64,000 nt of DNA from Eubacteriales bacterium (GCA_030536255.1 JAUNQI010000004.1:46210-110209), one strand, 5' to 3'. Positions 51,492 through 60,673 are shown, counted from the stretch's first letter. Numbers and translations: made by a program. Notes: generated by a model not told the origin, from the letters alone.

Positions 51492-52286
51492 ATGGCAAAG
51501 AAACTAATCAGTATAGCTCTTGTCTGCTGCTTAGCCGTATCGCTTTGTGCGTGCGGTGCGAGTACCTACGGAGTAAAGACGGAAAAGGTTCTTGTCGAGC
51601 AGGATTATTCCCTGGCATTCCGAAATAACGACCCAATCATTTACTATGTCGTTGCTGCGATCAAGGTTCTGTCTGCAGAAGGCAAAGTGGATGAGCTGTC
51701 GGCGAAATGGTTTGGTTCAAGAGCTGTTCAGTTCGAGAGCGATGTTCATGCGCTTGATGATCTGGCTGTCCCTCCGAACAGAACTTTTACCATCGGTGTG
51801 GATATCAATTCCTTCCCGCTTGTATATATCTCCAATGATACCTACTGGGGGTTTGATATTGAACTTGCCATCGCAGTGGCGGATAAGCTCGGCTGGGTGC
51901 TGCGTGAACAGACAATAGAAAAAGAAAATGTTTATAATGAGCTTGCTTCAGGTAATATTGACTGCGCCTGGGGAGGAATAGCGCTGGATCCCAAAGAGGT
52001 TGAAGCAGAACAGTATGCGGTATACGGGCCGTATATCCATAACGATATTGTGATAGCTTCCCGTGACGGAGCCATTGTCGGCAGTTTGAAGGGAAAAACT
52101 CTTTCAATGCCGTCAACGCCCGAAGCGAGGCAGGCCCTGGAAACAATTCCGAATGAGGTAAAAAAACTGAAAAATGTGATCCGTCTTGTCGGAGGAACTA
52201 CGGACTGCTTTAACAGTCTTTATTCCGGTTCGTGTGATCTGATCCTGACGGACACCTGTGCCATCCAGTATTTCAACTGTCACTGA
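51492..52286 (+). CDS. Lipoprotein resembling a circularly permuted family-3 solute-binding protein
   Basis: A 264-residue lipoprotein with signal MAKKLISIALVCCLAVSLCA and Cys lipobox. The element YSLAFRNNDPIIYYVVAAIK...GKVDELSAKWFG, normally the extreme C-terminus of amino-acid-type binding proteins (SBP_bac_3), lies at residues ~39-74, ahead of the usual N-terminus 'FTIGVDINSFPLVY' (~99 onward). The protein then runs through 'WGFDIELAIAVADKLGW', 'LASGNIDCAWGGIALDP', 'SLKGKTLSMPST' and ends at 'CDLILTDTCAIQYFNCH', where the missing piece would follow. No permease or ATPase is adjacent. It may be a sensor rather than an importer part. Weak ribosome site. Confidence 0.75.
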   Translation: MAKKLISIALVCCLAVSLCACGASTYGVKTEKVLVEQDYSLAFRNNDPIIYYVVAAIKVLSAEGKVDELSAKWFGSRAVQFESDVHALDDLAVPPNRTFTIGVDINSFPLVYISNDTYWGFDIELAIAVADKLGWVLREQTIEKENVYNELASGNIDCAWGGIALDPKEVEAEQYAVYGPYIHNDIVIASRDGAIVGSLKGKTLSMPSTPEARQALETIPNEVKKLKNVIRLVGGTTDCFNSLYSGSCDLILTDTCAIQYFNCH

Positions 52287-52336
52287 TTGGCGCTGAATAA
52301 TACCTGATTTCTGGCAGGTTTATAGTTTTAAAGACG

Positions 52337-52392
52337 GATTCCCCCTAAAAAGAGCGGATAATATTGCCGCTTTTTATAGGGGGAATTTTTTG
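52337..52392 (+). terminator. Terminator of the exported-protein cluster
   Basis: Very long stem (ATTCCCCCTAAAAAGAGCGG side against CCGCTTTTTATAGGGGGAAT) followed by TTTTTTG. Confidence 0.92.
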
Positions 52393-52407
52393 TTCATATA
52401 ATGTTTA

Positions 52408-52436
52408 TTGTAAAAAGAATGCTTTCATGGTACAAT
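52408..52436 (+). promoter_or_regulatory. Promoter of the methyltransferase/ECF/truA run
   Basis: TTGTAA (52408-52413), 17-base spacer, TACAAT (52431-52436). Confidence 0.65.
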
Positions 52437-52481
52437 ACCATGATTTAATATGCATTACTATGAGTTCTTTCGGAGTTTGAT

Positions 52482-53348
52482 ATGTGGATTGCGGATAAAT
52501 GGAATGATTTTGAACTGATAGACTGTTCCGATGGGGAAAAGCTTGAACGATGGGGAGACTATTTCCTTGTTCGTCCTGACCCTCAGGCGATATGGAGTAC
52601 GCCCCGTAAAGACGAGCGGTGGAGCACTTGCAACGGCAGATATTTCCGCAGTGAATCCGGGGGTGGCAGCTGGAATAAGGGAAAGTTGCCGGAGCAGTGG
52701 CAGATCCGTTACGGAGAACTCACCTTTAATGTGAAACCGATGAATTTCAAGCATACCGGTATTTTTCCGGAACAGGCATCCAACTGGGACTGGGCGGCAG
52801 AACAGATCCGCAGCGCCGGAAGAGAAATCAGCGTACTGAATCTTTTTGCATATACCGGGGCGGCAACATGTGCCTGTGCCAAAGCAGGAGCGTCTGTCTG
52901 CCATGTTGATGCGGCAAAGGGAATGGTTGCCTGGGGAAAGGAAAATGCCGCTTCCTCCGGTCTGAAAGATGCCCCGATCCGGTGGATCGTGGACGACTGC
53001 GCAAAGTTTGTCGAGCGTGAGATTCGCCGTGGCCGCAGGTATGACGCAATTATTATGGACCCGCCGTCATATGGCAGAGGTCCCGGAGGAGAGGTATGGA
53101 AGCTTGAGCAGAATCTCTGGCCGTTTGTTTCTCTGTGCGCGGGAGTACTTTCCGATTCTCCTCTTTTCGTGATCATCAATTCCTATACAACCGGTCTTTC
53201 TCCGTCTGTTCTGACCTATATTTCCGAAAGCATCTTTTCTAAAAAATTCGGAGGGAAAAGCGAAGCGCAGGAGCTCGGCCTTCCTGTCTCTGACAGTGGC
53301 TTGGTGCTTCCCTGCGGAGCAGCCTGCAGGTATACGTCATGTCGATAA
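52482..53348 (+). CDS. RlmI/RlmK-like SAM-dependent RNA methyltransferase
   Basis: A 288-residue class I methyltransferase of the RlmI/RlmK type, which methylate 23S rRNA. An N-terminal beta-rich part (~1-95) carries 'PQAIWSTPRKDERW'. The catalytic domain has 'VLNLFAYTGAATCACAKAGA', 'VCHVDAAKGMVAWGKENA' and the 'IIMDPPSYGRGPGGEVWKLE' loop. The target base cannot be told. Its end overlaps the ecfA1 start by ten bases, so it is co-translated with the ECF genes. Confidence 0.85.
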   Translation: MWIADKWNDFELIDCSDGEKLERWGDYFLVRPDPQAIWSTPRKDERWSTCNGRYFRSESGGGSWNKGKLPEQWQIRYGELTFNVKPMNFKHTGIFPEQASNWDWAAEQIRSAGREISVLNLFAYTGAATCACAKAGASVCHVDAAKGMVAWGKENAASSGLKDAPIRWIVDDCAKFVEREIRRGRRYDAIIMDPPSYGRGPGGEVWKLEQNLWPFVSLCAGVLSDSPLFVIINSYTTGLSPSVLTYISESIFSKKFGGKSEAQELGLPVSDSGLVLPCGAACRYTSCR

Positions 53349-54166
53349 TTTTAGTGAATAATGTTCATTATACATATCCCGGGGATGATATGGAAAGCTT
53401 GTGCGGGGTTTCGCTTTCCATTGAAGAAGGCAGTTTTGTTGCAGTGCTCGGTCATAACGGTTCCGGGAAATCCACGCTTGCCAAGCATCTGAATGCGATC
53501 CTTATTCCGGATGAAGGCAGTGTGTCGGTCTGCGGAATGGATACTTCGGATGAACAGCTCGCAATTGAGATCAGACGCAATGTCGGAATGGTTTTTCAGA
53601 ATCCGGACAACCAGATCGTAGCCAATGTGGTTGAGGATGATGTGGCCTTCGCCCCGGAAAATCTCGGTGTTCCCTCCGATGAGATACGCAGAAGAGTGGA
53701 TGAAGCGCTGAAGCAGGTGGGAATGATTGAAATGAGCAGTCATGCTCCGCACCTTTTATCCGGTGGTCAGAAGCAGAGAGTTGCAATTGCCGGGGTAATT
53801 GCAATGCATCCGAAGATCATTGTCCTGGACGAACCGACGGCAATGCTGGATCCGCAGGGGAGAAAGGATGTTCTGAATACCGTAATGCGTCTCTGCCGTG
53901 AAGAAGGGATGACGGTTGTTTATATAACTCATCATATGGAGGAATGTGTCGACGCTGACAGACTGGTTGTGATGTCGAACGGAAGCATTGTGACAGAAGG
54001 AACACCCCGTGAGGTGTTCTCGCAGGTGGAGCTTATGGAAAAGGAAGGTCTTACCGTTCCGGAGACTACCAGAATTCTTTATGATCTGAAACAGAGCGGC
54101 TTTTCAGTCCCCCTCGATGAGCTTTCCGTTGAGGGCTGTGCCGAAGCAATAGCATCTGCTTTTTAA
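53339..54166 (+). CDS. ecfA1: Energy-coupling factor ATPase EcfA1
   Basis: First ATPase of the ECF vitamin-uptake module, 275 residues. Walker A GHNGSGKST, Q-loop 'MVFQNPDNQIVANVVEDDVA', signature LSGGQKQRVAIAG, Walker B IIVLDEPTAMLDP. The Q-loop wording is characteristic of EcfA1. Overlaps the methyltransferase gene. With EcfA2 and EcfT it energises several substrate-specific S components encoded elsewhere. Confidence 0.95.
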   Translation: MSIILVNNVHYTYPGDDMESLCGVSLSIEEGSFVAVLGHNGSGKSTLAKHLNAILIPDEGSVSVCGMDTSDEQLAIEIRRNVGMVFQNPDNQIVANVVEDDVAFAPENLGVPSDEIRRRVDEALKQVGMIEMSSHAPHLLSGGQKQRVAIAGVIAMHPKIIVLDEPTAMLDPQGRKDVLNTVMRLCREEGMTVVYITHHMEECVDADRLVVMSNGSIVTEGTPREVFSQVELMEKEGLTVPETTRILYDLKQSGFSVPLDELSVEGCAEAIASAF

Positions 54167-54206
54167 GCTTGCGGCAGACCCCATTTCTTGATTACAGGAG
54201 CAGCAA

Positions 54207-55067
54207 ATGGCTGATATTATTATTGATTCACTGAGGCATGTATACAGTGAAGGAACTCCTTTTGAAAAAGTAGCTCTGGAGAAGATAGATTTAGAAATAC
54301 CTCACGGGCAGATGATCGGCTTGCTCGGTCATACCGGGTCCGGAAAATCTACGCTGATTCAGCACCTGAATGCTTTGATAAAGCCCACATCCGGAAGTGT
54401 TTTGGTTGACGGGGCAGATATTAATGCTGATAAAAAGTCCGCAAGGGCTGTTAAGTTTAAAATAGGTCTCGTATTTCAGTATCCTGAATATCAGCTGTTT
54501 GAAGAAACGGCGTATAAAGATATTGCCTACGGTCCCGGAAATATGGGACTGTCAGAAGCTGAGATCGATGAGCGGGTTCGCGAAGCGGCGGCCTTTTCCG
54601 ATGTGGATGAAGAACTGTTTGATCGCTCTCCGCTGGAATTGTCCGGCGGACAAAAGCGGAGAATAGCAATTGCCGGAGTTATAGCAATGCGTCCGGAAGT
54701 TCTGATCCTTGATGAGCCGACTTCCGGTCTCGACCCTGAGGCAAGTGAAAATATACTCAGGAATATCTGCACATACAGGAAAAAAACAGGTTCAACTGTC
54801 ATTGTTGTCAGCCACAATATGGATGATATTGCCAGAATTGCGGAGAGAATCATTGTTCTTTCCAAAGGAACTGTTGCAATGGATGGAACTCCGGCTGAAG
54901 TGTTTTCGGAACCGGAAAAGCTCAGAGAGTACGGCCTGAGTGTCCCGTCTTCAACGGCAATCGCGATGGAATTGATAAAAAGAGGGATAAATATTCAGGG
55001 ACCGGTATATACTCATGATATGCTGAAGTCCGCCATACTCAAAGCAAAGGAGGCGGAAAGATGCTGA
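54207..55067 (+). CDS. ecfA2: Energy-coupling factor ATPase EcfA2
   Basis: Second ATPase of the ECF module, 286 residues. Walker A GHTGSGKST, Q-loop 'LVFQYPEYQLFEETAYKDIA', signature LSGGQKRRIAIAG, Walker B VLILDEPTSGLDP. The QYPEYQLFEET motif distinguishes EcfA2 from EcfA1. Seven-base overlap with ecfT. AGGAGCA site before the ATG. Confidence 0.95.
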   Translation: MADIIIDSLRHVYSEGTPFEKVALEKIDLEIPHGQMIGLLGHTGSGKSTLIQHLNALIKPTSGSVLVDGADINADKKSARAVKFKIGLVFQYPEYQLFEETAYKDIAYGPGNMGLSEAEIDERVREAAAFSDVDEELFDRSPLELSGGQKRRIAIAGVIAMRPEVLILDEPTSGLDPEASENILRNICTYRKKTGSTVIVVSHNMDDIARIAERIIVLSKGTVAMDGTPAEVFSEPEKLREYGLSVPSSTAIAMELIKRGINIQGPVYTHDMLKSAILKAKEAERC

Positions 55068-55864
55068 AGGATGTTACTCTCGGTCAGTACTTCCCCGGTG
55101 ATACGATCATCCACAGACTGGATCCGAGAACAAAGCTTATTGTTGTCGTGCTGTTTATTGTTGCTCTTTTTCAGGCGCAAAGCTGGCTGTCTTATGCGGC
55201 TGTTCTGGCTGCTGCTGTTATATGCATGGTAATTTCGCATATAAAGCCGAAAAACATCTTTAACGGTCTGAAGCCGATGCTTATCGTTATTGTTCTTACG
55301 GCTTTTCTGAATATGTTCTATACAGAGGGAACTCCCGTTATTCCCGGATGGATCATAACCTGGGAAGGAATTGACAAAGCCCTGAAAATGATCCTGAGGA
55401 TTGTCCTTCTCATAACGGGTACATTCCTTCTTACCTATACTACCAGCCCGATGTCCTTAACGGACGGGCTTGAGTATCTTATGAGTCCTCTGAAAAAAAT
55501 AAAAGTTCCCGTGCATGAGATGACAATGATGATGAGCATGGCTCTTCGCTTTATTCCGTCTCTGATTGAGGAAACGGACAGAATCATGTCGGCCCAGCGG
55601 GCGAGAGGTGCGGACTTTGAAAGCGGAGGTCTGATTAAAAGAGCAAAAGCGTTAATTCCGGTCCTTGTCCCTTTGTTCGTTTCTGCGTTCAGAAGAGCTG
55701 ACGATCTCGCAGTGGCAATGGAATGCCGCTGCTATCATGGGGGAGAGGGAAGAACACGCATGAAGGTCCTGAGAATGTCCGCTTCGGACTGGATCGCTCT
55801 CGCCGTTTCAGCTGCGTTTCTTATTCTCATTATTCTGATGAAAAAGCTTTGGTCAGGTGTCTGA
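55061..55864 (+). CDS. ecfT: Energy-coupling factor transmembrane protein EcfT
   Basis: Membrane coupling subunit of the ECF transporter, 267 residues, with about five hydrophobic segments and the two cytoplasmic coupling helices carrying 'AQRARGADFESGG' and 'AMECRCYHGGEGRTR', whose Ala-Arg-Gly-type motifs contact the ATPases. Completes a group II module (ecfA1-ecfA2-ecfT) with no S component nearby, so it is shared by several vitamin or metal uptake proteins. Followed three bases later by truA, a common Firmicutes order. Confidence 0.95.
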   Translation: MLKDVTLGQYFPGDTIIHRLDPRTKLIVVVLFIVALFQAQSWLSYAAVLAAAVICMVISHIKPKNIFNGLKPMLIVIVLTAFLNMFYTEGTPVIPGWIITWEGIDKALKMILRIVLLITGTFLLTYTTSPMSLTDGLEYLMSPLKKIKVPVHEMTMMMSMALRFIPSLIEETDRIMSAQRARGADFESGGLIKRAKALIPVLVPLFVSAFRRADDLAVAMECRCYHGGEGRTRMKVLRMSASDWIALAVSAAFLILIILMKKLWSGV

Positions 55865-55867
55865 GCA

Positions 55868-56632
55868 ATGAGAAATATAGCATTGCGTCTGAAATATGAC
55901 GGCAGCCGATATCACGGCTGGCAGATACAGAAAAATGACATTACTGTTGCGCAGACGCTTGAGGAGGCTCTTGAGAAAGTTCTGGGAGAGCATGTGAGAG
56001 TAACAGGCTGCGGGCGAACCGATGCCGGGGTGCATGCGCTGCGATACTGCGCCAACTTTAAAGCGGAAACGAATATACCTGCGGATCGGATTCCCCTTGC
56101 TGTTAATTCCCGTCTCCCGTCGGATATCGCAGTTACTGCGGCGTGTGATGTGGACGATGACTTTAATGCGATCTCGTCATGCATCAAAAAAGAGTATATT
56201 TATAAGATCCTGAATGACCGAATCCGGGATCCTTTCCTTGCGGACAGGGTATGCTTTTGGCCTCAGCATCTGGATATGGAGCTGATCAGCCGTGCGGCCG
56301 CTGCGTTTGAAGGAACACATGATTTCCGGGCAGTTCGCAGCCTCGGGACAGAGACAAAAACGACGGTAAGAACCGTTTTTTCATGCAGTGCCGTAAAAGA
56401 GGGAAGCATGATTACTGTATCGGTATGTGCAGACGGATTCCTGTATAATATGTGCCGTGCCATGGTGGGAACGATGGTCTACGCGGCCTACGGAAAACTG
56501 CTGCCGGAGGATATCCCTTCTCTGCTGGAAAAAGGTGACCGGCGTCTTACCGGGCCCACAATGCCGCCTCAGGGACTGTATCTGAACAGGGTATGGTATG
56601 AAGGCCCTGCCGGAATTATGCTTCAGGATTGA
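55868..56632 (+). CDS. truA: tRNA pseudouridine(38-40) synthase TruA
   Basis: A 254-residue pseudouridine synthase that isomerises uridines 38-40 in the tRNA anticodon arm. N-terminal 'RLKYDGSRYHGWQIQKND', catalytic 'GCGRTDAGVHAL' with the active Asp, and 'FLYNMCRAMVGTMVYAAYG' are family signatures. Normal length. Part of the ECF transcript. Confidence 0.95.
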   Translation: MRNIALRLKYDGSRYHGWQIQKNDITVAQTLEEALEKVLGEHVRVTGCGRTDAGVHALRYCANFKAETNIPADRIPLAVNSRLPSDIAVTAACDVDDDFNAISSCIKKEYIYKILNDRIRDPFLADRVCFWPQHLDMELISRAAAAFEGTHDFRAVRSLGTETKTTVRTVFSCSAVKEGSMITVSVCADGFLYNMCRAMVGTMVYAAYGKLLPEDIPSLLEKGDRRLTGPTMPPQGLYLNRVWYEGPAGIMLQD

Positions 56633-56676
56633 ATTCTGCCGGAACACACCGCGTGAATATAGAAAGAGGTGCTGAA

Positions 56677-57393
56677 ATGAAACTTTTCCTGACAATATTG
56701 CTTCTGCTGATCCTGGGAATGAGTATCTGGTCAGGCTTTAAGAAAGGTCTGATTCGGGGAATAGCTTCGCTCCTTGCCATTGTTATTGCCCTGATTGGAG
56801 CGAATCTCTTCGCCTCCAGATTTGCAAAGGAGCTGGTCCCTGCGCTGAATCCCTTTGTTGGCGGATTTGTTGATTCGGAGACAAATACAGACGAGATCCT
56901 GAAAAAGCTCGGTTACGGGGGAACAGATCTTTCGCTTTCGGATATTCTGGAACAGGATACCTCGCTCAGATATGATTACGCATATGAATGCATCCGTTCC
57001 ATCGGCTTCTGCAGAAATGTATCTGAAGATCTTGCTTATGATTCGGTAGATTACTCCTCAAGATCCGGAATCAGTGTGACAGAGGCCGTTATCGCTGTGC
57101 TGAGCAATTCAATTGCGTATGTAGGCTGTATTACGGTTTCTTTCATCATGGTGCTGATCCTTCTGGTCGCTGCTATGGATGTCATTAATCTTGATTTTCA
57201 TTTGCCGAATATAGATACTGTTGACGAAGTCGCTGGAGCGGCGCTTGGACTGGTGAAGGGGTTTATGTACTGTGTTCTTCTGTGCTGGCTTCTTGGATTC
57301 CTGGGACTGATCCTCGGCAAAGATACCTGTGAGAAAACTGCTCTCGTCAACTTCTTCCTCGCATTCAGATTTATTACTCAGACTTTGATTTAA
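56677..57393 (+). CDS. CvpA-family membrane protein
   Basis: A 238-residue membrane protein with about four hydrophobic segments. The first (LFLTILLLLILGMSIWSGFK, then KGLIRGIASLLAIVIALIG) matches the CvpA family, linked to colicin V production and envelope homeostasis but mechanistically obscure. The frame begins at 56629 inside truA's end; ATG 56677 has AAAGAGGTG in front and the family-like start. Ten bases before the ClpE-like gene. Confidence 0.82.
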   Translation: MKLFLTILLLLILGMSIWSGFKKGLIRGIASLLAIVIALIGANLFASRFAKELVPALNPFVGGFVDSETNTDEILKKLGYGGTDLSLSDILEQDTSLRYDYAYECIRSIGFCRNVSEDLAYDSVDYSSRSGISVTEAVIAVLSNSIAYVGCITVSFIMVLILLVAAMDVINLDFHLPNIDTVDEVAGAALGLVKGFMYCVLLCWLLGFLGLILGKDTCEKTALVNFFLAFRFITQTLI

Positions 57394-57402
57394 GGAGATC
57401 AT

Positions 57403-59784
57403 ATGGCAACACTTTGCTCACGCTGTGGGAAAAACATAGCGGTGGTTTTTATAACAAAAGTTGATAAGGATGGAGAGACTGTAAACGAAGGATACTGCCT
57501 CCAGTGCGCAAGGGATCTGCACATCAAGCCCGTGGATGATATCCTGAAGCGGTTCGGGATCTCCGACGAAGAAATGGATAATCTGGCCGACGAAGCAAAT
57601 AATCTGCTCAACGGATTAGCGGATGGCGGAGAGGGTCTTGATGCTTCCGGCGATAATTCAGATCCGGAAAATGAAGGAAAGACTTCAACTTTCCCGTTCT
57701 TCGGGAGGTTTTTCGGAATGGGGAATAAGCCCGGAAATCCCGGTGTTCCCGTTCCCGCTCAGGAGGGAACTTCCTCAGGAAAACAGCAGGAGAATCAGAA
57801 GACGCAGAACGGGAAAAAGCCTCTGAAACGGAAATATCTTGACAGCTACTGCATTGACCTGACAGAGAGAGCAAAGAAAGGCTCTCTGGATTCCATGATC
57901 GGCAGAGAAGAGGAGCTTGAGCGGGTAATTCAGATCCTCAACCGCCGTCAGAAAAACAATCCCTGCCTGATCGGAGAACCGGGCGTCGGGAAAACGGCGA
58001 TTGCGGAAGGTCTGGCTCAGAAGATAGCCTCAGGAGCTGTTCCCGCAAAGCTTCTTGATAAGGAAGTATTTCTCCTTGATCTTACTTCTCTTGTCGCCGG
58101 TACCCAGTTCAGGGGCCAGTTCGAGAGCCGCATGAAAGGGCTTATAGAGGAGATTCGTGCTCACGGAAACATTATCCTTGTAATAGACGAGATCCATACC
58201 ATCGTAGGTGCCGGAGATGCCGAAGGCAGCATGAATGCCGCAAATATCCTCAAGCCTGCTCTTTCCAGAGGAGAAGTTCAGGTTATCGGTGCTACCACTT
58301 TTAACGAATACCGTAAGCATATAGAAAAGGACTCCGCACTGGAGCGCCGTTTCCAGCCGGTTACGGTAAATGAGCCGTCTGTTGAGGACAGCGTGAAGAT
58401 TATTGAGGGCATTGCCCATTACTATGAGGACTATCATCAGGTCTCTATCCCGGAGAGCATGTGCCGCCTTGCGGTTACGATGAGCGAGAGATATATTACG
58501 GATCGGTTCCTGCCGGATAAGGCAATCGACCTGATCGATGAGGCTTGCTCCGATGTTAACCTGAAGGATAAAAATATTACCCGCCGTATGCTGGCAAAGC
58601 AGGATCTGGAAAATATCCGCTTTGAGCGTGAAGCTCTCAGCTCGGAACCGATTCCTGAAGATGTTGAGAATACCCAGGAGTTTCTGGATAAAAGATACGC
58701 CAGAATTGCGGAGCTGCGCAGCAAAGAAATAAAGCTGGAGCAGGAGCTGAAGGAACTGGAAGCTGTGCCCAAGCCGGAGCTGTCCGTCGACAATCTTGCC
58801 CGCATTATTGAGCTGTGGACGAAAATTCCCGCTTCGAGTATCAAAGAAGGAGAAATCGAGCATCTTGCCGGCTTGAATTCCCGCCTGAAGGAACATATTA
58901 TCGGTCAGGATGAGGCAGTCGATTCCGTGTGCGCTGCTATCAAGCGTGGGAGAGTCGGTCTGAAGGCGAAAAATAAACCGGTGAGCTTTATTTTTGTCGG
59001 AGGCACCGGCGTTGGAAAGACGGAGCTTGTCAAGCGTCTGGCAGAGGATATGTTTGATTCTCCGGAGTCACTGATCCGTCTGGATATGTCCGAATTCATG
59101 GAAAAATTTTCTGTTTCCAGAATTATCGGATCGCCTCCGGGATATGTCGGATATGATGAGGCGGGTCAGCTTACGGAAAAGATCCGCAGAAAGCCCTATT
59201 CGGTTGTCCTTTTTGATGAAATTGAAAAGGCCCATCCGGATGTGATGAATATTCTGCTTCAGATCCTGGATGATGGCAGAATAACCGATGCTCAGGGAAG
59301 AGTTGTCAATTTCGAAAATACGATAATTATCATGACAACGAATGCTGGAAGCTCCGGAAAGTCCGGCAGTGTAGGCTTCGGCGGAACGCTGAGCGATATG
59401 TCGAGAGAGCGTGCTCTGAAAGCTCTCGGGGAATTCCTGAGACCGGAGTTTATGAACAGAGTAGACGAGATCATCTGCTTCAACCAGCTCAGCGAAGAGA
59501 ACTTTGCAGCGATCGCAGAGCTGATGCTTGGTGAGCTTCGGGACGTTGTCAGAGAACGGAATATTACTGTTTCCTGGAATGAGGATGTAGTGAAATATCT
59601 GGTGAAGGAAGGTTATTCCGTTACCTACGGTGCCCGGAACCTCCGCAGGCTTATTCAGAAGAAGATCGAGGATCCGGCTGCGGAAAAGATGATTGAGTTT
59701 TCATCCCGGAATTCCGGAACAAGTGCATCGGCTGTATCGATTTCAATCGGCGCTGATGGAGAACCGGAAGTAACGGTAAATTAA
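57403..59784 (+). CDS. clpE: ClpE/ClpC-type AAA+ unfoldase with N-terminal zinc finger
   Basis: A 793-residue Hsp100 ATPase that feeds proteins to ClpP or disaggregates them. N-terminal zinc finger CSRCG...CLQC (Cys 5, 8, 32, 35) as in ClpE, in place of the double Clp_N domain of ClpC; a Pro/Gly-rich linker (~75-140). AAA-1 Walker A GEPGVGKT (~191) and 'LVIDEIHTIVGAGDAEG'; a coiled middle domain (~420-460); AAA-2 Walker A GGTGVGKT (~533) and 'LFDEIEKAHPDVMNILLQI'; then the C-terminal D2-small domain. No ctsR or mcs genes and no CtsR-type heptad repeat seen upstream. Confidence 0.9.
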   Translation: MATLCSRCGKNIAVVFITKVDKDGETVNEGYCLQCARDLHIKPVDDILKRFGISDEEMDNLADEANNLLNGLADGGEGLDASGDNSDPENEGKTSTFPFFGRFFGMGNKPGNPGVPVPAQEGTSSGKQQENQKTQNGKKPLKRKYLDSYCIDLTERAKKGSLDSMIGREEELERVIQILNRRQKNNPCLIGEPGVGKTAIAEGLAQKIASGAVPAKLLDKEVFLLDLTSLVAGTQFRGQFESRMKGLIEEIRAHGNIILVIDEIHTIVGAGDAEGSMNAANILKPALSRGEVQVIGATTFNEYRKHIEKDSALERRFQPVTVNEPSVEDSVKIIEGIAHYYEDYHQVSIPESMCRLAVTMSERYITDRFLPDKAIDLIDEACSDVNLKDKNITRRMLAKQDLENIRFEREALSSEPIPEDVENTQEFLDKRYARIAELRSKEIKLEQELKELEAVPKPELSVDNLARIIELWTKIPASSIKEGEIEHLAGLNSRLKEHIIGQDEAVDSVCAAIKRGRVGLKAKNKPVSFIFVGGTGVGKTELVKRLAEDMFDSPESLIRLDMSEFMEKFSVSRIIGSPPGYVGYDEAGQLTEKIRRKPYSVVLFDEIEKAHPDVMNILLQILDDGRITDAQGRVVNFENTIIIMTTNAGSSGKSGSVGFGGTLSDMSRERALKALGEFLRPEFMNRVDEIICFNQLSEENFAAIAELMLGELRDVVRERNITVSWNEDVVKYLVKEGYSVTYGARNLRRLIQKKIEDPAAEKMIEFSSRNSGTSASAVSISIGADGEPEVTVN

Positions 59785-59806
59785 CTGATATAAAGGAGCA
59801 AATAAC

Positions 59807-60490
59807 ATGAGCTTTGAAAATGAAACAATTGATATTTCTGACATTCTCAGTCTGTGTGACCATACCCTTCTCAGAGTCGACTGTACTTCAGATGAGATCA
59901 GGACATTGTGCGATCAGGCGATAAAGTACGGCTGTGCGTCGGTTTGTATTCCTCCGTGTCACGTTGCCGGGGCGAAGAGATATGTCGGTGACAGAATGAA
60001 GATCTGCACGGTCATCGGTTTTCCGAACGGCTATTCCACGAGTGCTGTAAAAGCGTATGAAGCGGCTGATGCAATAAAAAACGGCGCAGATGAGATCGAT
60101 ATGGTAATTAATCTCTCTATGGTCAAAGACCGATGCTGGGATGATGTCGCCAATGATATCCGCCTTGTCAGAAAAGCATCGGAAGGATATGTTCTGAAAG
60201 TGATCATTGAGTGCTGTCTGCTCACGGAAGAAGAGAAGATCAGGCTGTGCTCTGTCGTATCCGAATGCGGCGCTGATTATATTAAAACCTCTACCGGTTT
60301 TTCAAAGGGCGGAGCGACCTTTGAGGACGTGAAGCTTATGAGAGAGAACTGCCCTTCTTCTGTCAAAGTTAAGGCGGCGGGTGGGATTTCTACACTGGAG
60401 GATGCAGAAGAATTTATGCGCCTTGGTGCCGAACGCCTTGGAACGAGCCGCATCGTAAAGATTGCAATGAATGCAGAAAATAATGCTTGA
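59807..60490 (+). CDS. deoC: Deoxyribose-phosphate aldolase
   Basis: A 227-residue class I aldolase that splits 2-deoxyribose-5-phosphate to acetaldehyde and glyceraldehyde-3-phosphate in nucleoside catabolism. The Schiff-base Lys is in 'YIKTSTGFSKGGAT', with 'LKVIIECCLLTEEEK' and 'VKVKAAGGISTLEDA' as the other active-site strands. Normal length. AAAGGAG site before the ATG. No other deo genes are here. The infC promoter overlaps its stop region. Confidence 0.95.
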   Translation: MSFENETIDISDILSLCDHTLLRVDCTSDEIRTLCDQAIKYGCASVCIPPCHVAGAKRYVGDRMKICTVIGFPNGYSTSAVKAYEAADAIKNGADEIDMVINLSMVKDRCWDDVANDIRLVRKASEGYVLKVIIECCLLTEEEKIRLCSVVSECGADYIKTSTGFSKGGATFEDVKLMRENCPSSVKVKAAGGISTLEDAEEFMRLGAERLGTSRIVKIAMNAENNA

Positions 60491-60515
60491 CATTTATTCT
60501 CTGTCTGTATATAAT
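60487..60515 (+). promoter_or_regulatory. Promoter of the infC-rpmI-rplT operon
   Basis: Consensus TTGACA (60487-60492) and TATAAT (60510-60515) with 17-base spacing, inside the end of deoC. Confidence 0.9.
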
Positions 60516-60660
60516 AACTGAGCGAAAATAAAGAAGGTACGGCATCTCGTCCCTCACCCAGCGGCAATTCAGGTCAGCTGTGGTTAATAAATGCATTATT
60601 ATGATGTGTTTTTATGCGCGGATGCTGTGCGTCCGCGCTGTTCTTATTTTATCCGTTTCG
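60516..60660 (+). ncRNA. infC/L20-type autoregulatory leader
   Basis: About 145 bases of untranslated leader between the promoter and infC, ending in a terminator-like hairpin (60616-60650). Firmicutes infC-rpmI-rplT operons are commonly controlled by an L20-binding leader that chooses between antiterminator and terminator. I identify it by position and by the terminator; I did not verify the L20-binding fold. Confidence 0.6.
60616..60650 (+). terminator. Leader terminator before infC
   Basis: Perfect 7-bp stem GCGCGGA / TCCGCGC, 9-base loop, then TGTTCTTATTTT. Confidence 0.78.
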
Positions 60661-60673
60661 GATATGGAGGTGT

